DNA of 64,000 nt, taken from CBDFKJ01 sp965248805. Its GTDB lineage: Bacteria; Pseudomonadota; Alphaproteobacteria; UBA6615. The notes beneath the pieces are model-generated. The model made no database searches and had not been told where the DNA came from. It saw only the letters and a program-made list of their open reading frames with translations. Below are positions 50,604-59,368 of the stretch, in pieces. The stretch's first letter is position 1. Every line of letters starts with the position of its first letter. The position numbers and the translations under genes were made by a program. The stretch is from the NCBI GenBank assembly GCA_965248805.1, contig CBDFKJ010000009.1, forward strand, positions 992,001 through 1,056,000, written 5' to 3'.

Positions 50604-51172
50604 ACTCGGCTCTCGCTCAGATACCGCTGCAACGCCTCAACCACGCGGCGCGTCGTCTCCTCCAATCCCGAGTCGGCGCTATCGACCGTGATGTCGGCTT
50701 CCGCATAGATCGGGTGGCGCTCTTTCATCAGACGCATCAACGTGCCCCGTGGATCGCCGTTGTTCAGCAATGGGCGGTCATTGCGCCGCGCGGTGCGAGA
50801 CAACAAGACGTCCAGACCGGCACGCAGCCAGATCGAAATCCCTCGTTCTGCGACGAGTTGCCGGGTGCGAGAGTCCATGAATGCGCCGCCGCCGGTCGAT
50901 AGAACGCACACCTTGTCCTTCAGCAAGCGTTCGATAACGCGGCGCTCACCGTCGCGAAAGGCGGGCTCGCCGTGGCGTTCGAATATCTCGGCAATGCTGC
51001 AGCCCGCGGCCACTTCGATCTCCGTATCCGCATCCACGAAGAGTAGCTCCAGCAATGCGGCCAGCCTGCGCCCGAGGGCGGACTTCCCAGCGCCCATCAG
51101 GCCGACCAGGACGATCGTTCGGGGAACATGCAATCGCACAGGCTCGGGCGGTGCGTGGGGCAGATCGGTCAT
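50600..51172 (-). CDS. aroK: Shikimate kinase AroK
   Basis: A 190-residue kinase that makes shikimate 3-phosphate. Walker A is VLVGLMGAGKSALGRRLA, the shikimate-binding DADTEIE motif is FVDADTEIEVAAGCSI, and EPAFRDGERRVIERL and VLSTGGGAFM follow. The lid contains TARRNDRPLLNNGDPRG. Both nucleotide and substrate sites look complete. It overlaps aroB (GTGA). The upstream side is the small membrane protein gene on the opposite strand. Confidence 0.95.
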   Translation of the reverse strand: MTDLPHAPPEPVRLHVPRTIVLVGLMGAGKSALGRRLAALLELLFVDADTEIEVAAGCSIAEIFERHGEPAFRDGERRVIERLLKDKVCVLSTGGGAFMDSRTRQLVAERGISIWLRAGLDVLLSRTARRNDRPLLNNGDPRGTLMRLMKERHPIYAEADITVDSADSGLEETTRRVVEALQRYLSESRV

Positions 51173-51336
51173 CTGGCGATCGCGGCAGGCATCCTCATGC
51201 GTGGGCGTTGACGGCTTGTTTACACAACGCCGTTAAGTTGCCATTTTTTCAAGCCTAGCATATGTGGGACCGGCGAGTCGCATTGCCGCCTCGCGCGCTG
51301 CCGCGTATCGACGCCACGGGGACCGGGCTCGATCCT

Positions 51337-51477
51337 ATGAATGCCGTCGTCAAGTCCTTGCTCATTCTCATCCTTATCGCCGTCGGCGGCGGCATCGCAT
51401 TCCTGGCGGCGTGGGACATACCGCCCCCGACACATCCGGTAGAGCAAATCATCCCGAATGATCGTTTTGCGCGCTAA
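51337..51477 (+). CDS. Small single-pass membrane protein, 46 residues
   Basis: ATG 51337 gives MNAVVKSLLILILIAVGGGI with a single transmembrane helix, then AAWDIPPPTHPVEQIIPNDR and a C-terminal FAR. The conserved-looking WDIPPPT and the P(N/D)xRF ending occur in a short protein family that precedes a large secreted protein and xerD in alphaproteobacteria (from memory, not checked). The 3' end overlaps the next gene start by 20 bp, favouring co-translation. The frame extends upstream to 51262; the extension lacks a membrane-like feature. Function unknown. Confidence 0.65.
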   Translation: MNAVVKSLLILILIAVGGGIAFLAAWDIPPPTHPVEQIIPNDRFAR

Positions 51478-53311
51478 CCCTCGAGTTCTCAGCGCCGTCG
51501 CGTCCTGCGTGATCGCGCTGTTCGTCGGCGCCGGCGCACGGGCGCAAGCGCCCGAAGCCTTGCCGGCACCGCAGCCATTGGCGCCGACGCCGCTGCATCA
51601 GGCGCGCGATCGCGCTGCGGCGGCGCCGGCGGATGAGCTTCCGGCGGGGGGCGTTCGCGTCGAGCGTTTGGGTGACATCAGCCGCCAGGCGATCGGACTG
51701 CCCGACATCGACCGCACGCAATTCGGCCTCGATTTGTGGCGTGGCACGTCGCAGCCGATCGTTGAGACGCTGCTGCCGCGTCTGCCTGCGCGCATGCGCA
51801 GCCCGGCGATGCAGGCGCTGGCGCGGCGGCTGCTGCTCACCGCGGCCGAACCGCCTTCCGGTGTCGAGGGCACGGGGTCGCTGGTCGCGATACGCATCGA
51901 ACGGCTGCTGGCGATGGGCGAGCTCGACGGGGCTCAGGAGTTATTGGCGCGGGCGCCGGCCAGCGACGACCCGTTGCTGGCCGAATCGGCCGTACGCCTG
52001 CATTTCCTGGGTGGCGACCCGGCCAGCGCCTGCAATATCATTCGCGGCCGCGGCACTGCGCAGGCGGACACGTTTTGGCAGCAAGTGTTGATCGCCTGCC
52101 AAGCCCTGGCGGGGCAGCGCAATGAAGCGCTATTCGGCCTGAACTTGCTGCGCGAGCAGGACGGCGCCGTCGATCCGACCTTCCAGGCGCTGGTGGAGCG
52201 GGTCGCGGGCATGGATGCGCCGGCGCCCGACCCGCTGCATCTGACGGCTGTGAACTTTGCGTTGTTGCAGGCCACCGACGGACAGGCCACCGACGGACAG
52301 GCCGCCAACGGTGTTGACGCGGCCTTGGAGCCGGCCCTGGCGCGGGTCGTTTCCGGTGCAGCGACCGCGGACGCGGATGCGCGGCTGGCGGCCGCGCATG
52401 ACGCAGCGACATTGGGCGCGTTGGACCCGCAGGCCCTGCCGGCGCTTTACCAGGCGGTGGCCTTCACCGACGACGAGCGCGCCAATCCGTTGACGGCGGC
52501 GACCGCGATCGGCGGGCCGCGCGCCCTGGCGCTGCTGTATCTGGAGGCACAGGCGCAGACGATCCCGGCGGCACGCGCCGAGGTCTTGCGCCATCTTGTC
52601 GAGTTGGCGCGCGCACAGGGCGACGGCGTGCTTGCCGCGCGGCTGATTGCACCGCTGCTCACACCCGCCGGCCAAGTCGTGGAGTTGGCTTGGTTTGCGC
52701 CGATCGCGGCACGGATTCTGCTGGGCGCCGGCGACGGGGAAGGGGCGGTCGAGTGGTATCGCACGCTGAACCCGTCACTGGGCGGCGAAACGGCACAAAA
52801 CCGAGCTGCGTTGTGGCCGCTCTTGCGTGTGGCACTCGGCGACGGCGGCAGTGGGCTGGACCGGATCGCCGCTGCCGGCGCCGGACCGGCGGTCGTGTCG
52901 ATCGGCCGCGGCTTGCGCTGGCAGCCGAACAGCCTGGCCGATTGGCGGGCGGTGCAGGAATCCCGTTCGCCGGAGACCGCCGCCGACCGCGCGGCATCGC
53001 TGTTGAGCGTGCTTACGGCCCTCGACGAGCCGCTAGGCGAAGGCGACTTGTTGGCGATGGCCGATGCCGAGCCGCAGCCCCAGACGGCGATGCTTCCGGT
53101 GGCCGATATGTGGTTCGGCTTGGCGCGCGCCGCCGGCCAGGATCGCGTCGGCGAGACCGTATTGCGGGCGTTGGTAATACTCGGCGACGAGGGGCCCTCT
53201 GGCATACACCCGATCGTGCTGCATCAGGTGGTGGCGAGCCTGACCCGGGTGGGTCTGCAGTCGGAGGCGCGCGCGCTGGCGCTCGAGGCGCTGCTTGCCG
53301 CCGGACTGTGA
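51458..53311 (+). CDS. Secreted helical-repeat protein of unknown function
   Basis: A 617-residue protein with a signal peptide (VLSAVASCVIALFVGAGARA, cleavage after AQA) and a Pro/Ala linker, followed by a long Ala/Leu-rich helical region suggesting TPR-like repeats (LLPRLPARMRSPAMQALARR, ALQLYLEAQAQTIP-type segments, ILLGAGDGEGAVEWYRTLNP). No catalytic motif is visible. A conserved protein of this kind lies between aroK and xerD in several alphaproteobacteria. It contains a 15-bp tandem duplicate at 52271-52300. The last bases overlap the xerD start by GTGA. I do not recognise a function; a periplasmic scaffold is possible. Confidence 0.75.
   Translation: MIVLRANPRVLSAVASCVIALFVGAGARAQAPEALPAPQPLAPTPLHQARDRAAAAPADELPAGGVRVERLGDISRQAIGLPDIDRTQFGLDLWRGTSQPIVETLLPRLPARMRSPAMQALARRLLLTAAEPPSGVEGTGSLVAIRIERLLAMGELDGAQELLARAPASDDPLLAESAVRLHFLGGDPASACNIIRGRGTAQADTFWQQVLIACQALAGQRNEALFGLNLLREQDGAVDPTFQALVERVAGMDAPAPDPLHLTAVNFALLQATDGQATDGQAANGVDAALEPALARVVSGAATADADARLAAAHDAATLGALDPQALPALYQAVAFTDDERANPLTAATAIGGPRALALLYLEAQAQTIPAARAEVLRHLVELARAQGDGVLAARLIAPLLTPAGQVVELAWFAPIAARILLGAGDGEGAVEWYRTLNPSLGGETAQNRAALWPLLRVALGDGGSGLDRIAAAGAGPAVVSIGRGLRWQPNSLADWRAVQESRSPETAADRAASLLSVLTALDEPLGEGDLLAMADAEPQPQTAMLPVADMWFGLARAAGQDRVGETVLRALVILGDEGPSGIHPIVLHQVVASLTRVGLQSEARALALEALLAAGL
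52271..52300 (+). repeat. Tandem duplication, 2 x 15 bp, in-frame
   Basis: Two perfect copies of GCCACCGACGGACAG lie inside the secreted helical-repeat gene and encode ATDGQATDGQ. The unit is a multiple of three, so the frame is kept. It looks like a recent slippage event. Confidence 0.9.
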
Positions 53312-54249
53312 GCGTCCCGAACAGGGCCGCCGACATCGACGGCCGACTTCTGGAACGATTTCTGGAGATGCTGATCGCCGAACGCGGCGCGGCCCTCAAT
53401 ACCGTGGCCGCCTACCGCTCCGACCTGGGCGATTGCCAAGCTTTCCTGGCCCATAGCGGTGGCGGCCTCGCCGCCGCTGACAGCACGGCGCTCCGCGCCT
53501 ACATGCAGGGGCTCGAGCGCCGAGGGGTTACGGCGCGCACGGCCGCGCGTCGCCTGTCGGCGTTGCGCCAGCTTTACCGGTTCCTGCTCGCCGACGGCAT
53601 TCGCGGCGATGATCCGGCCGAGGCGATCGACAGACCGCGCCTTGGCCGCCGCCTGCCAAAGGTGCTCAGCGAGGCGGAGATTGGTGCGTTGCTGGATGCG
53701 GCGGCCAAGCTGCCGGGCGCCAAGGGCGTGCGCATGACGGCATTGTTGGAGCTGCTCTATGCCACCGGGCTGCGCGTATCGGAACTCGTCGGCCTGCCCC
53801 TGGCCGCGGTGGCCCGCGATCCGCAGGTCTTGCTTGTGGTCGGAAAAGGCGGGCGCGAACGGTTAGTACCGCTTGGTGGGGCGGCGCGCCGCGCGGTGCG
53901 GGCCTACCTCGCCGTCAGATCGTCTCTGCTTGCCGTCGGGTCATCATCGCCATGGTTGTTCCCCAGCCGCGCCAAGGGCGGCCATCTCACCCGCCAACGA
54001 TTTGCACAGCAGTTGAAGGCGGCCGCGTGCTCGGTCGGCATTGCGCCCGAGCGCGTCAGTCCTCACGTCTTGCGCCACGCCTTCGCCACGCACCTGCTCG
54101 ACCACGGCGCGGACCTGCGGTCCCTGCAGCAGATGCTGGGCCACGCCGATATCGCGACCACGCAGATCTATACCCATGTAGCGGGCGACCGGTTGCAGCG
54201 TACAGTGTACGAGCGGCATCCGCTGGCCCGCCGACGTAGCCACGATTGA
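53308..54249 (+). CDS. xerD: Tyrosine recombinase XerD
   Basis: A 313-residue site-specific recombinase that resolves chromosome dimers with XerC at dif. The N-terminal SAM-like DNA-binding domain (LIAERGAALNTVAAYRSDLG, ARTAARRLSALRQLYRFLL) precedes the catalytic domain with all expected residues: Arg in LLYATGLRVSELVGLPL, Lys in VVGKGGRERLVPLG, HxxR in VSPHVLRHAFATHLLDHG, His in LQQMLGHADIATTQIYTHV and the nucleophile Tyr in QIYTHV. GTG 53308 overlaps the upstream stop. A short low-complexity SSLLAVGSSS insert is present. Confidence 0.94.
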   Translation: MSVPNRAADIDGRLLERFLEMLIAERGAALNTVAAYRSDLGDCQAFLAHSGGGLAAADSTALRAYMQGLERRGVTARTAARRLSALRQLYRFLLADGIRGDDPAEAIDRPRLGRRLPKVLSEAEIGALLDAAAKLPGAKGVRMTALLELLYATGLRVSELVGLPLAAVARDPQVLLVVGKGGRERLVPLGGAARRAVRAYLAVRSSLLAVGSSSPWLFPSRAKGGHLTRQRFAQQLKAAACSVGIAPERVSPHVLRHAFATHLLDHGADLRSLQQMLGHADIATTQIYTHVAGDRLQRTVYERHPLARRRSHD

Positions 54250-54274
54250 AAATGATGCGCCTGCGCGATCTCCC

Positions 54275-55270
54275 ATGAGTTTCACCGCCATCGAACTGGC
54301 TACGCCGCGCCTGAACCGCAGCGAGCTGGCGGTGCCGGGCAGTCGGCCGGAGTTGTTCGAGAAGGCCGCCCGGTCGGCGGCCGATGTCGTCTTCCTCGAT
54401 CTGGAGGATTCGGTTGCGCCGGAGCAGAAAGACACGGCGCGGCGAAATGTGATCGCCGCCCTACGCGATCTCGACTGGGGGGAAAAAGCGATCTCGCTTC
54501 GCATCAATGGCCTCGACACGCACTATCTGTACCGCGATATGGTCGATGTCATAGAGCACGGCGGGGAGCGGCTTGACCTGATCATGGTGCCGATGGTCGG
54601 TACCGCCGCCGCCGTCTACGCCGTGGACATGCTGGCGACGCAACTGGAGACCGCCGTCGGACGGCGGCAGCGTGTCGGATTTGAACTGATCATCGAATCC
54701 GCCCTGGGTATGGCCAATGTCGACGCCATCGCCGGCGCCAGCCCGCGAAATGAATCGCTGCATTTCGGTGTCGCGGACTACGCCGCATCCACGGGCGCGC
54801 GAACGACGCGTATCGGCGCGGCCAGCCCCGACCATGGCGTGCTGTGCGATGCCGATGCCGAAGGTGAGCGCGCCTACCACCAGGGCGACGTGTGGCATTA
54901 CGCCTTGGCGCGGATCGTGGTCGCGGCGCGCGCCAATGGCTTGCGCCCGGTCGATGGCCCGTTCGGCGATATCGACGACGGCGACGGCGACGGGTATCGC
55001 GCCCAAGCCAAGCGCGCGGCGGCACTGGGCTGCGACGGCAAGTGGGCGATCCATCCGTCACAGATCGCCACCGCCAACGACGTTTTCGCGCCGTCGCAGG
55101 ACGATCTGAACCAAGCCAATCGCATTGTCGCGGCGATGGAAGAGGCGCGGCAGCACGGCCGGGGCGCCGTCGCCCTGGATGGCCGGATGATCGACAACGC
55201 CTCGATACGGCAGGCGCAAAACCTGCTGCGCAAGTCCGAGCAGATCGGCGCGCGCGATAGTGAGCGCTAG
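54275..55270 (+). CDS. HpcH/HpaI-CitE family lyase, L-malyl-CoA/beta-methylmalyl-CoA lyase-like
   Basis: A 331-residue TIM-barrel lyase. SELAVPGSRPELFEKAARSA and ADVVFLDLEDSVAPEQKDTA contain the metal-binding LDLEDSV motif, and SLRINGLDTHYLYRDM, FELIIESALGMANVDAIAGA and ESLHFGVADYAAS complete the active site; KWAIHPSQIATANDVFAPSQ is the conserved C-terminal segment. This subgroup cleaves malyl-CoA or methylmalyl-CoA-type thioesters in the ethylmalonyl-CoA or serine pathways; citramalyl-CoA is another possible substrate. It is 5 bp upstream of accA, so linked expression with fatty acid synthesis is possible. Confidence 0.88.
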   Translation: MSFTAIELATPRLNRSELAVPGSRPELFEKAARSAADVVFLDLEDSVAPEQKDTARRNVIAALRDLDWGEKAISLRINGLDTHYLYRDMVDVIEHGGERLDLIMVPMVGTAAAVYAVDMLATQLETAVGRRQRVGFELIIESALGMANVDAIAGASPRNESLHFGVADYAASTGARTTRIGAASPDHGVLCDADAEGERAYHQGDVWHYALARIVVAARANGLRPVDGPFGDIDDGDGDGYRAQAKRAAALGCDGKWAIHPSQIATANDVFAPSQDDLNQANRIVAAMEEARQHGRGAVALDGRMIDNASIRQAQNLLRKSEQIGARDSER

Positions 55271-55274
55271 AGCC

Positions 55275-56228
55275 ATGCGCAATTACCTCGACTTCGAAAA
55301 GCCGATCGCCGCGCTCGAAGGCAAGGTCGAGGAGCTTAAGCACCTGGCCGATGACGATGAAATCAACATCGCCGAAGAGGTGGCGCGTCTCCAGGGCAAG
55401 GCGGAGCGCTTGCTGCGCCAGACCTATGGCAAGCTGACTCCGTGGCAGAAGGTGCAGGTAGCGCGCCATCCCGATCGGCCGCATGCCTCCGACTACATCA
55501 AAGGGTTGCTCGCCGAGTTCACGCCGTTGGCGGGCGACCGCTGCTACGCGGAGGATCTCGCGGTGATCAGCGGCTTGGGACGCCTGCACGGATACACCGT
55601 GATGGCGATCGGCACGGAGAGGGGCAGCGACACCGAGAGCCGCGTGCGCCACAATTTCGGCATGGCGCGGCCCGAGGGCTATCGCAAGGCGCAGCGCTTG
55701 ATGCAGCTTGCCGAGCAATTCTCGATTCCGGTCGTGACTTTCGTCGATACCTCCGGCGCCTATCCGGGCATCGGCGCCGAGGAGCGCGGCCAGGCGGAAG
55801 CTATCGCGCGTTCGATCGAGGTCAGCGTCGGGCTACGGGTTCCCGTCATCGCCGTGATCATCGGTGAGGGTGGCTCCGGGGGCGCCGTCGCGTTGGCGTC
55901 GGCCGACCGGGTGCTGATGCTGGAACACGCGATCTATTCGGTCATATCGCCGGAGGGCTGCGCGTCTATCTTGTGGCGAGACGGCAAGCATGCGGAAGAA
56001 GCGGCGCAAGCGCTAGGTCTGACGTCCACGGACTTGTCACGCATGAATGCCATCGACGAGGTGATCGAGGAGCCGCTGGGCGGTGCGCACCGCGACAAGA
56101 AGGCCATCATTGCGCGCGTTGGCGATCGGATCCACGCGCGCCTCGAAGGGATGCGCGGCATCGATGGCGCGACGCTACGGGCCACCCGCCGCGCCCGCTT
56201 CCTCAACGGGGCCGGCGACCGCGGCTAG
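55275..56228 (+). CDS. accA: Acetyl-CoA carboxylase carboxyltransferase subunit alpha
   Basis: A 317-residue subunit of the AccAD carboxyltransferase that forms malonyl-CoA. MRNYLDFEKPIAALEGKVEE is the typical start; DIAVISGLGR-type sequence (AEDLAVISGLGRLHGYTVMA), RHNFGMARPEGYRKAQRLMQ, FVDTSGAYPGIGAEERGQAE, VIIGEGGSGGAVALASADRV and AIYSVISPEGCASILW are conserved in the crotonase-like fold. ATG 55275 is chosen over GTG-type upstream options; it lies 4 bp after the lyase stop. It converges with secA. Confidence 0.95.
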   Translation: MRNYLDFEKPIAALEGKVEELKHLADDDEINIAEEVARLQGKAERLLRQTYGKLTPWQKVQVARHPDRPHASDYIKGLLAEFTPLAGDRCYAEDLAVISGLGRLHGYTVMAIGTERGSDTESRVRHNFGMARPEGYRKAQRLMQLAEQFSIPVVTFVDTSGAYPGIGAEERGQAEAIARSIEVSVGLRVPVIAVIIGEGGSGGAVALASADRVLMLEHAIYSVISPEGCASILWRDGKHAEEAAQALGLTSTDLSRMNAIDEVIEEPLGGAHRDKKAIIARVGDRIHARLEGMRGIDGATLRATRRARFLNGAGDRG

Positions 56229-56277
56229 CGCACAGGCGTCGTACGAAGCGCCCAGCTTTTTCTTGAAGTTTAATCCG

Positions 56278-59016
56278 TCAGGCCAAACGGCCGTGGCAGT
56301 GCTTGTATTTCTTGCCCGATTTGCACGGGCAGGGCGCGTTACGTGCCACCTTGCCCCAGGACTCCGGATTGCTCGGGTCGATGGTCGCCGCTGCCGCGCG
56401 GCGGACGGGGCGCGGCGCGGATCCGGCGCCGTTGGTACGCGGCGGCGCGGCCGGATCGGCGTCGCCGTAGGCGCTCGCCTGCGGATGCACCGCTCGCGCT
56501 TGTCGCGGCCGCGCCTGGCGCGGCATCTCCGGCGGCGCCTCCATGCTAATTTCCAAGTGGCTTAGATAGGTCGTGACGCCTTCGCGCAAGCGCTCAAGCA
56601 TGGCATCGAACATCTCGAACGCTTCGCGCTTGTATTCGTTCAGCGGATTGCGCTGGCCGTATGCGCGTAAGCCGATGCCCTGGCGCAGGTGGTCGAGGCG
56701 CAGCAGGTGATCCTTCCAATGCATGTCCAGGATTTGCAGCAGGATCGACTTCTGCGCCATCTTCATGACGTCGGCGCCGTAGTTGGCGACCTTCTGTGCC
56801 CACTTCTGCTCGACCGCCTTGGTCAGACGTTCGTGTATCTCCTGGTCGGCGATGCCGTCCTCGGCCGCCCATTCGGCGATCGGCAGGTCCAGTCCGAAGA
56901 CGCGAAGCGCTTCCTCGTGCAGCGCGTGGGTATCCCATTGCTCTGCGAAGGCCTTGGGCGGAATGCAGCGCACTATCAAGCCATCGATGACCTCGGTGCG
57001 CATGTCGATAACGGTGTCCACGACGTCGTCGGCACGCATCAGCTCCTTGCGCTGCTCGTAGACGACCTTGCGCTGGTCGTTCATCGTGTCGTCGTACTGC
57101 AGGACGTATTTGCGAGCGTCGAAATTGCGGGCTTCGACCTTTTGCTGTGCCTTCTCAAGCGCCTTGTTGATCCAGGGGTGGACGATCGCCTCGCCCTCCT
57201 CGAGCCCCAGCTTCTGCAGCATCGTGTCCATGCGCTCGGAGCCGAAGATGCGCATCAGGTCGTCTTCCAGCGACAGGAAGAAGCGCGACGCGCCCGGATC
57301 GCCCTGACGGCCGGTGCGACCACGCAACTGGTTGTCGATGCGCCGGCTTTCATGGCGCTCGGTACCGATGACCCACAGACCGCCTGCTTGTTTGACCTCT
57401 TCTCGGGCGGTCTCGACTTGGGCGCGGATCTCTTGCTCCTTCCTTGCGCGCGTGGCGTCGTCGGCGACGTCCGCCAACTCACGCCTCAGGCGCATGTCGA
57501 TGTTGCCGCCGAGCTGGATGTCGGTACCGCGGCCGGCCATATTTGTCGCGATCGTAACGGCGCCCGGCGCCCCGGCCTGGGCGATGATATGGGCCTCCTG
57601 CTCGTGATAGCGGGCGTTGAGCACGTTGTGCGGGATCTTGCGTTTCTTCAGATGCGCCGCTAATCGCTCCGATTTCTCGATCGTTACGGTTCCCACCAGC
57701 GTCGGCTGACCGCGCTTGTGGCAATCCTCGATGAGATCGAGGACGGCGTCCTCCTTCTCTCTGACCGTGCGATAGACCTCGTCGTGCTCGTCCTTGCGCA
57801 CGCACGGCAGGTTGGTAGGAATGTCGACGACTTCGAGCTTGTAGATGTCGGCGAACTCGGCCGACTCGGTCATCGCCGTACCCGTCATCCCCGCGAGCTT
57901 TGGATATAGCCGGAAATAGTTCTGGAACGTGATCGAGGCCAGCGTCTGGTTCTCGGTTTGAACGGTGACCCGTTCTTTCGCCTCCAGCGCCTGGTGCAGC
58001 CCTTCCGAAAAGCGCCGTCCCTCCATCATGCGCCCGGTGAACTCGTCGACGATGATCACCTTGTCATCCTTGACAATGTAGTCGGTGTCGCGCTCGAACA
58101 GCTTGTGCGCGCGCAGGGCTTGATTGACGTGATGCAGAATGGAGATATTGGCGATGTCGTACAGTCCATCCTGCTTCAGGATGCCGCCCTTCGTGAGCAA
58201 CTCCTCCATCCGCTCCGCGCCTTGTTCGGTCATCGACACGGCCCGCGCTTTTTCGTCTTTCTCGAAGTCGTCGGCGCCCAGCTTCGGAATAAAACGATCG
58301 ACGGTGCCGTACAGCTCCGACGATTCCTCGGCAGGGCCGGAGATGATCAGCGGTGTGCGGGCTTCGTCGATGAGAATGGAATCCACCTCGTCGACGATGG
58401 CGAAATTGAAGTCCCGTTGCACCATCTCCTGCAGCCGGAACGCCATGTTGTCGCGCAGGTAATCGAAGCCGAATTCGTTGTTGGTGCCATAGGTGACGTC
58501 GGCGGCGTAGGCCTCGCGCCGCTCGTCGTGCGACAGTCCGGGGACGATGCAGCCCACCGTCAACCCGAGCAGTTTGTAGATCGCCCCCATCCAGTCGGCG
58601 TCGCGGCGCGCCAGGTAGTCGTTCACAGTCACGACATGGACGCCCTTGCCCTCCAAGGCGTTGAGGAACACCGCCAGCGTGGCGACCAGGGTCTTGCCCT
58701 CACCGGTCTTCATTTCCGCGATCATGCCGTTGTGCAGCACGATGCCGCCCAGCAACTGCACGTCGAAATGACGCTGGCCGAGGGTCCGCTTTGCCGCCTC
58801 CCGGACGGTGGCGAAGGCCTCGTTCAGGACGTCATCCAGGCTCTCGCCCCCGGCGACGCGGCTGCGCAGCCAGCCGGTGCGGGCCTGCAGTTCCTCGTCG
58901 CTGAGTTGCTCAAGCGCCGGCTCCAATGCGTTCACGGCCTCGACGTGGCCGCTTAGTCGCTTCAGATAGCGCTCGTTCGCGGTACCGAACAGGCCCCTGG
59001 CGATGGTGGCGAGCAT
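56278..59016 (-). CDS. secA: Preprotein translocase ATPase SecA
   Basis: A 912-residue motor of the Sec translocon. Walker A is AEMKTGEGKTLVATLAVFL, and DEAD-box-type motif II is FAIVDEVDSILIDEARTPL. The preprotein-binding region follows (TDYIVKDDKVIIVDEFTGRM, EGLHQALEAKE), then TGTAMTESAEFADIYKLEVV, NMAGRGTDIQLGGNID and RQGDPGASRFFLSLEDDLMR. The C-terminal SEC-C zinc motif reads APCPCKSGKKYKHCHGRLA, which binds SecB. ATG 59016 is preferred over TTG 59019. The gene is intact and long, a useful control for sequence accuracy. Confidence 0.97.
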   Translation of the reverse strand: MLATIARGLFGTANERYLKRLSGHVEAVNALEPALEQLSDEELQARTGWLRSRVAGGESLDDVLNEAFATVREAAKRTLGQRHFDVQLLGGIVLHNGMIAEMKTGEGKTLVATLAVFLNALEGKGVHVVTVNDYLARRDADWMGAIYKLLGLTVGCIVPGLSHDERREAYAADVTYGTNNEFGFDYLRDNMAFRLQEMVQRDFNFAIVDEVDSILIDEARTPLIISGPAEESSELYGTVDRFIPKLGADDFEKDEKARAVSMTEQGAERMEELLTKGGILKQDGLYDIANISILHHVNQALRAHKLFERDTDYIVKDDKVIIVDEFTGRMMEGRRFSEGLHQALEAKERVTVQTENQTLASITFQNYFRLYPKLAGMTGTAMTESAEFADIYKLEVVDIPTNLPCVRKDEHDEVYRTVREKEDAVLDLIEDCHKRGQPTLVGTVTIEKSERLAAHLKKRKIPHNVLNARYHEQEAHIIAQAGAPGAVTIATNMAGRGTDIQLGGNIDMRLRRELADVADDATRARKEQEIRAQVETAREEVKQAGGLWVIGTERHESRRIDNQLRGRTGRQGDPGASRFFLSLEDDLMRIFGSERMDTMLQKLGLEEGEAIVHPWINKALEKAQQKVEARNFDARKYVLQYDDTMNDQRKVVYEQRKELMRADDVVDTVIDMRTEVIDGLIVRCIPPKAFAEQWDTHALHEEALRVFGLDLPIAEWAAEDGIADQEIHERLTKAVEQKWAQKVANYGADVMKMAQKSILLQILDMHWKDHLLRLDHLRQGIGLRAYGQRNPLNEYKREAFEMFDAMLERLREGVTTYLSHLEISMEAPPEMPRQARPRQARAVHPQASAYGDADPAAPPRTNGAGSAPRPVRRAAAATIDPSNPESWGKVARNAPCPCKSGKKYKHCHGRLA

Positions 59017-59368
59017 CAATTCCCTCTACGAACGGGCCGCCGCGATCGATAGCAGCGGCACGAGCAATACGACGATAGCCTGGAAGACGTTTGGCGACCC
59101 CCATTAGGTAGGCACGGCGCGTTGTCTGTCTAGGTCCGGCGGCGAATAACTGTCAAAGCGGCGCGTGCCTTGCCGCCGATGCGGTGATATGCATAGTGAC
59201 GCCGCCTGTTCCGGTCGGCGAGGTCGCCTCGTCCGGCCGCCGACCGGGCGGTGGCGTTGTCGCCAGGGGCGTGGGTCCCAGCCACCTCAATTGGGTATCA
59301 TTCACGACTGAGCGCCTTGCGCCGATAATATCGTCGCCAACCAGGCGCCCGCAAAGAGAGCAGAATTC
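59017..59368. promoter_or_regulatory. Divergent intergenic region between secA and the parvulin gene
   Basis: A 352-bp stretch between the leftward secA and the rightward parvulin gene. It should hold both promoters. I saw no tRNA, no coding gene with homology and no obvious SecM-like leader. AAAGAGAG lies about 8 bp before the parvulin ATG. The call rests on orientation. Confidence 0.35.

Noticed and set aside
51262..51336. Longer start for the small membrane protein
   Set aside because: The extra 25 residues are arginine- and proline-rich without features and would place the membrane helix unusually far from the N-terminus.
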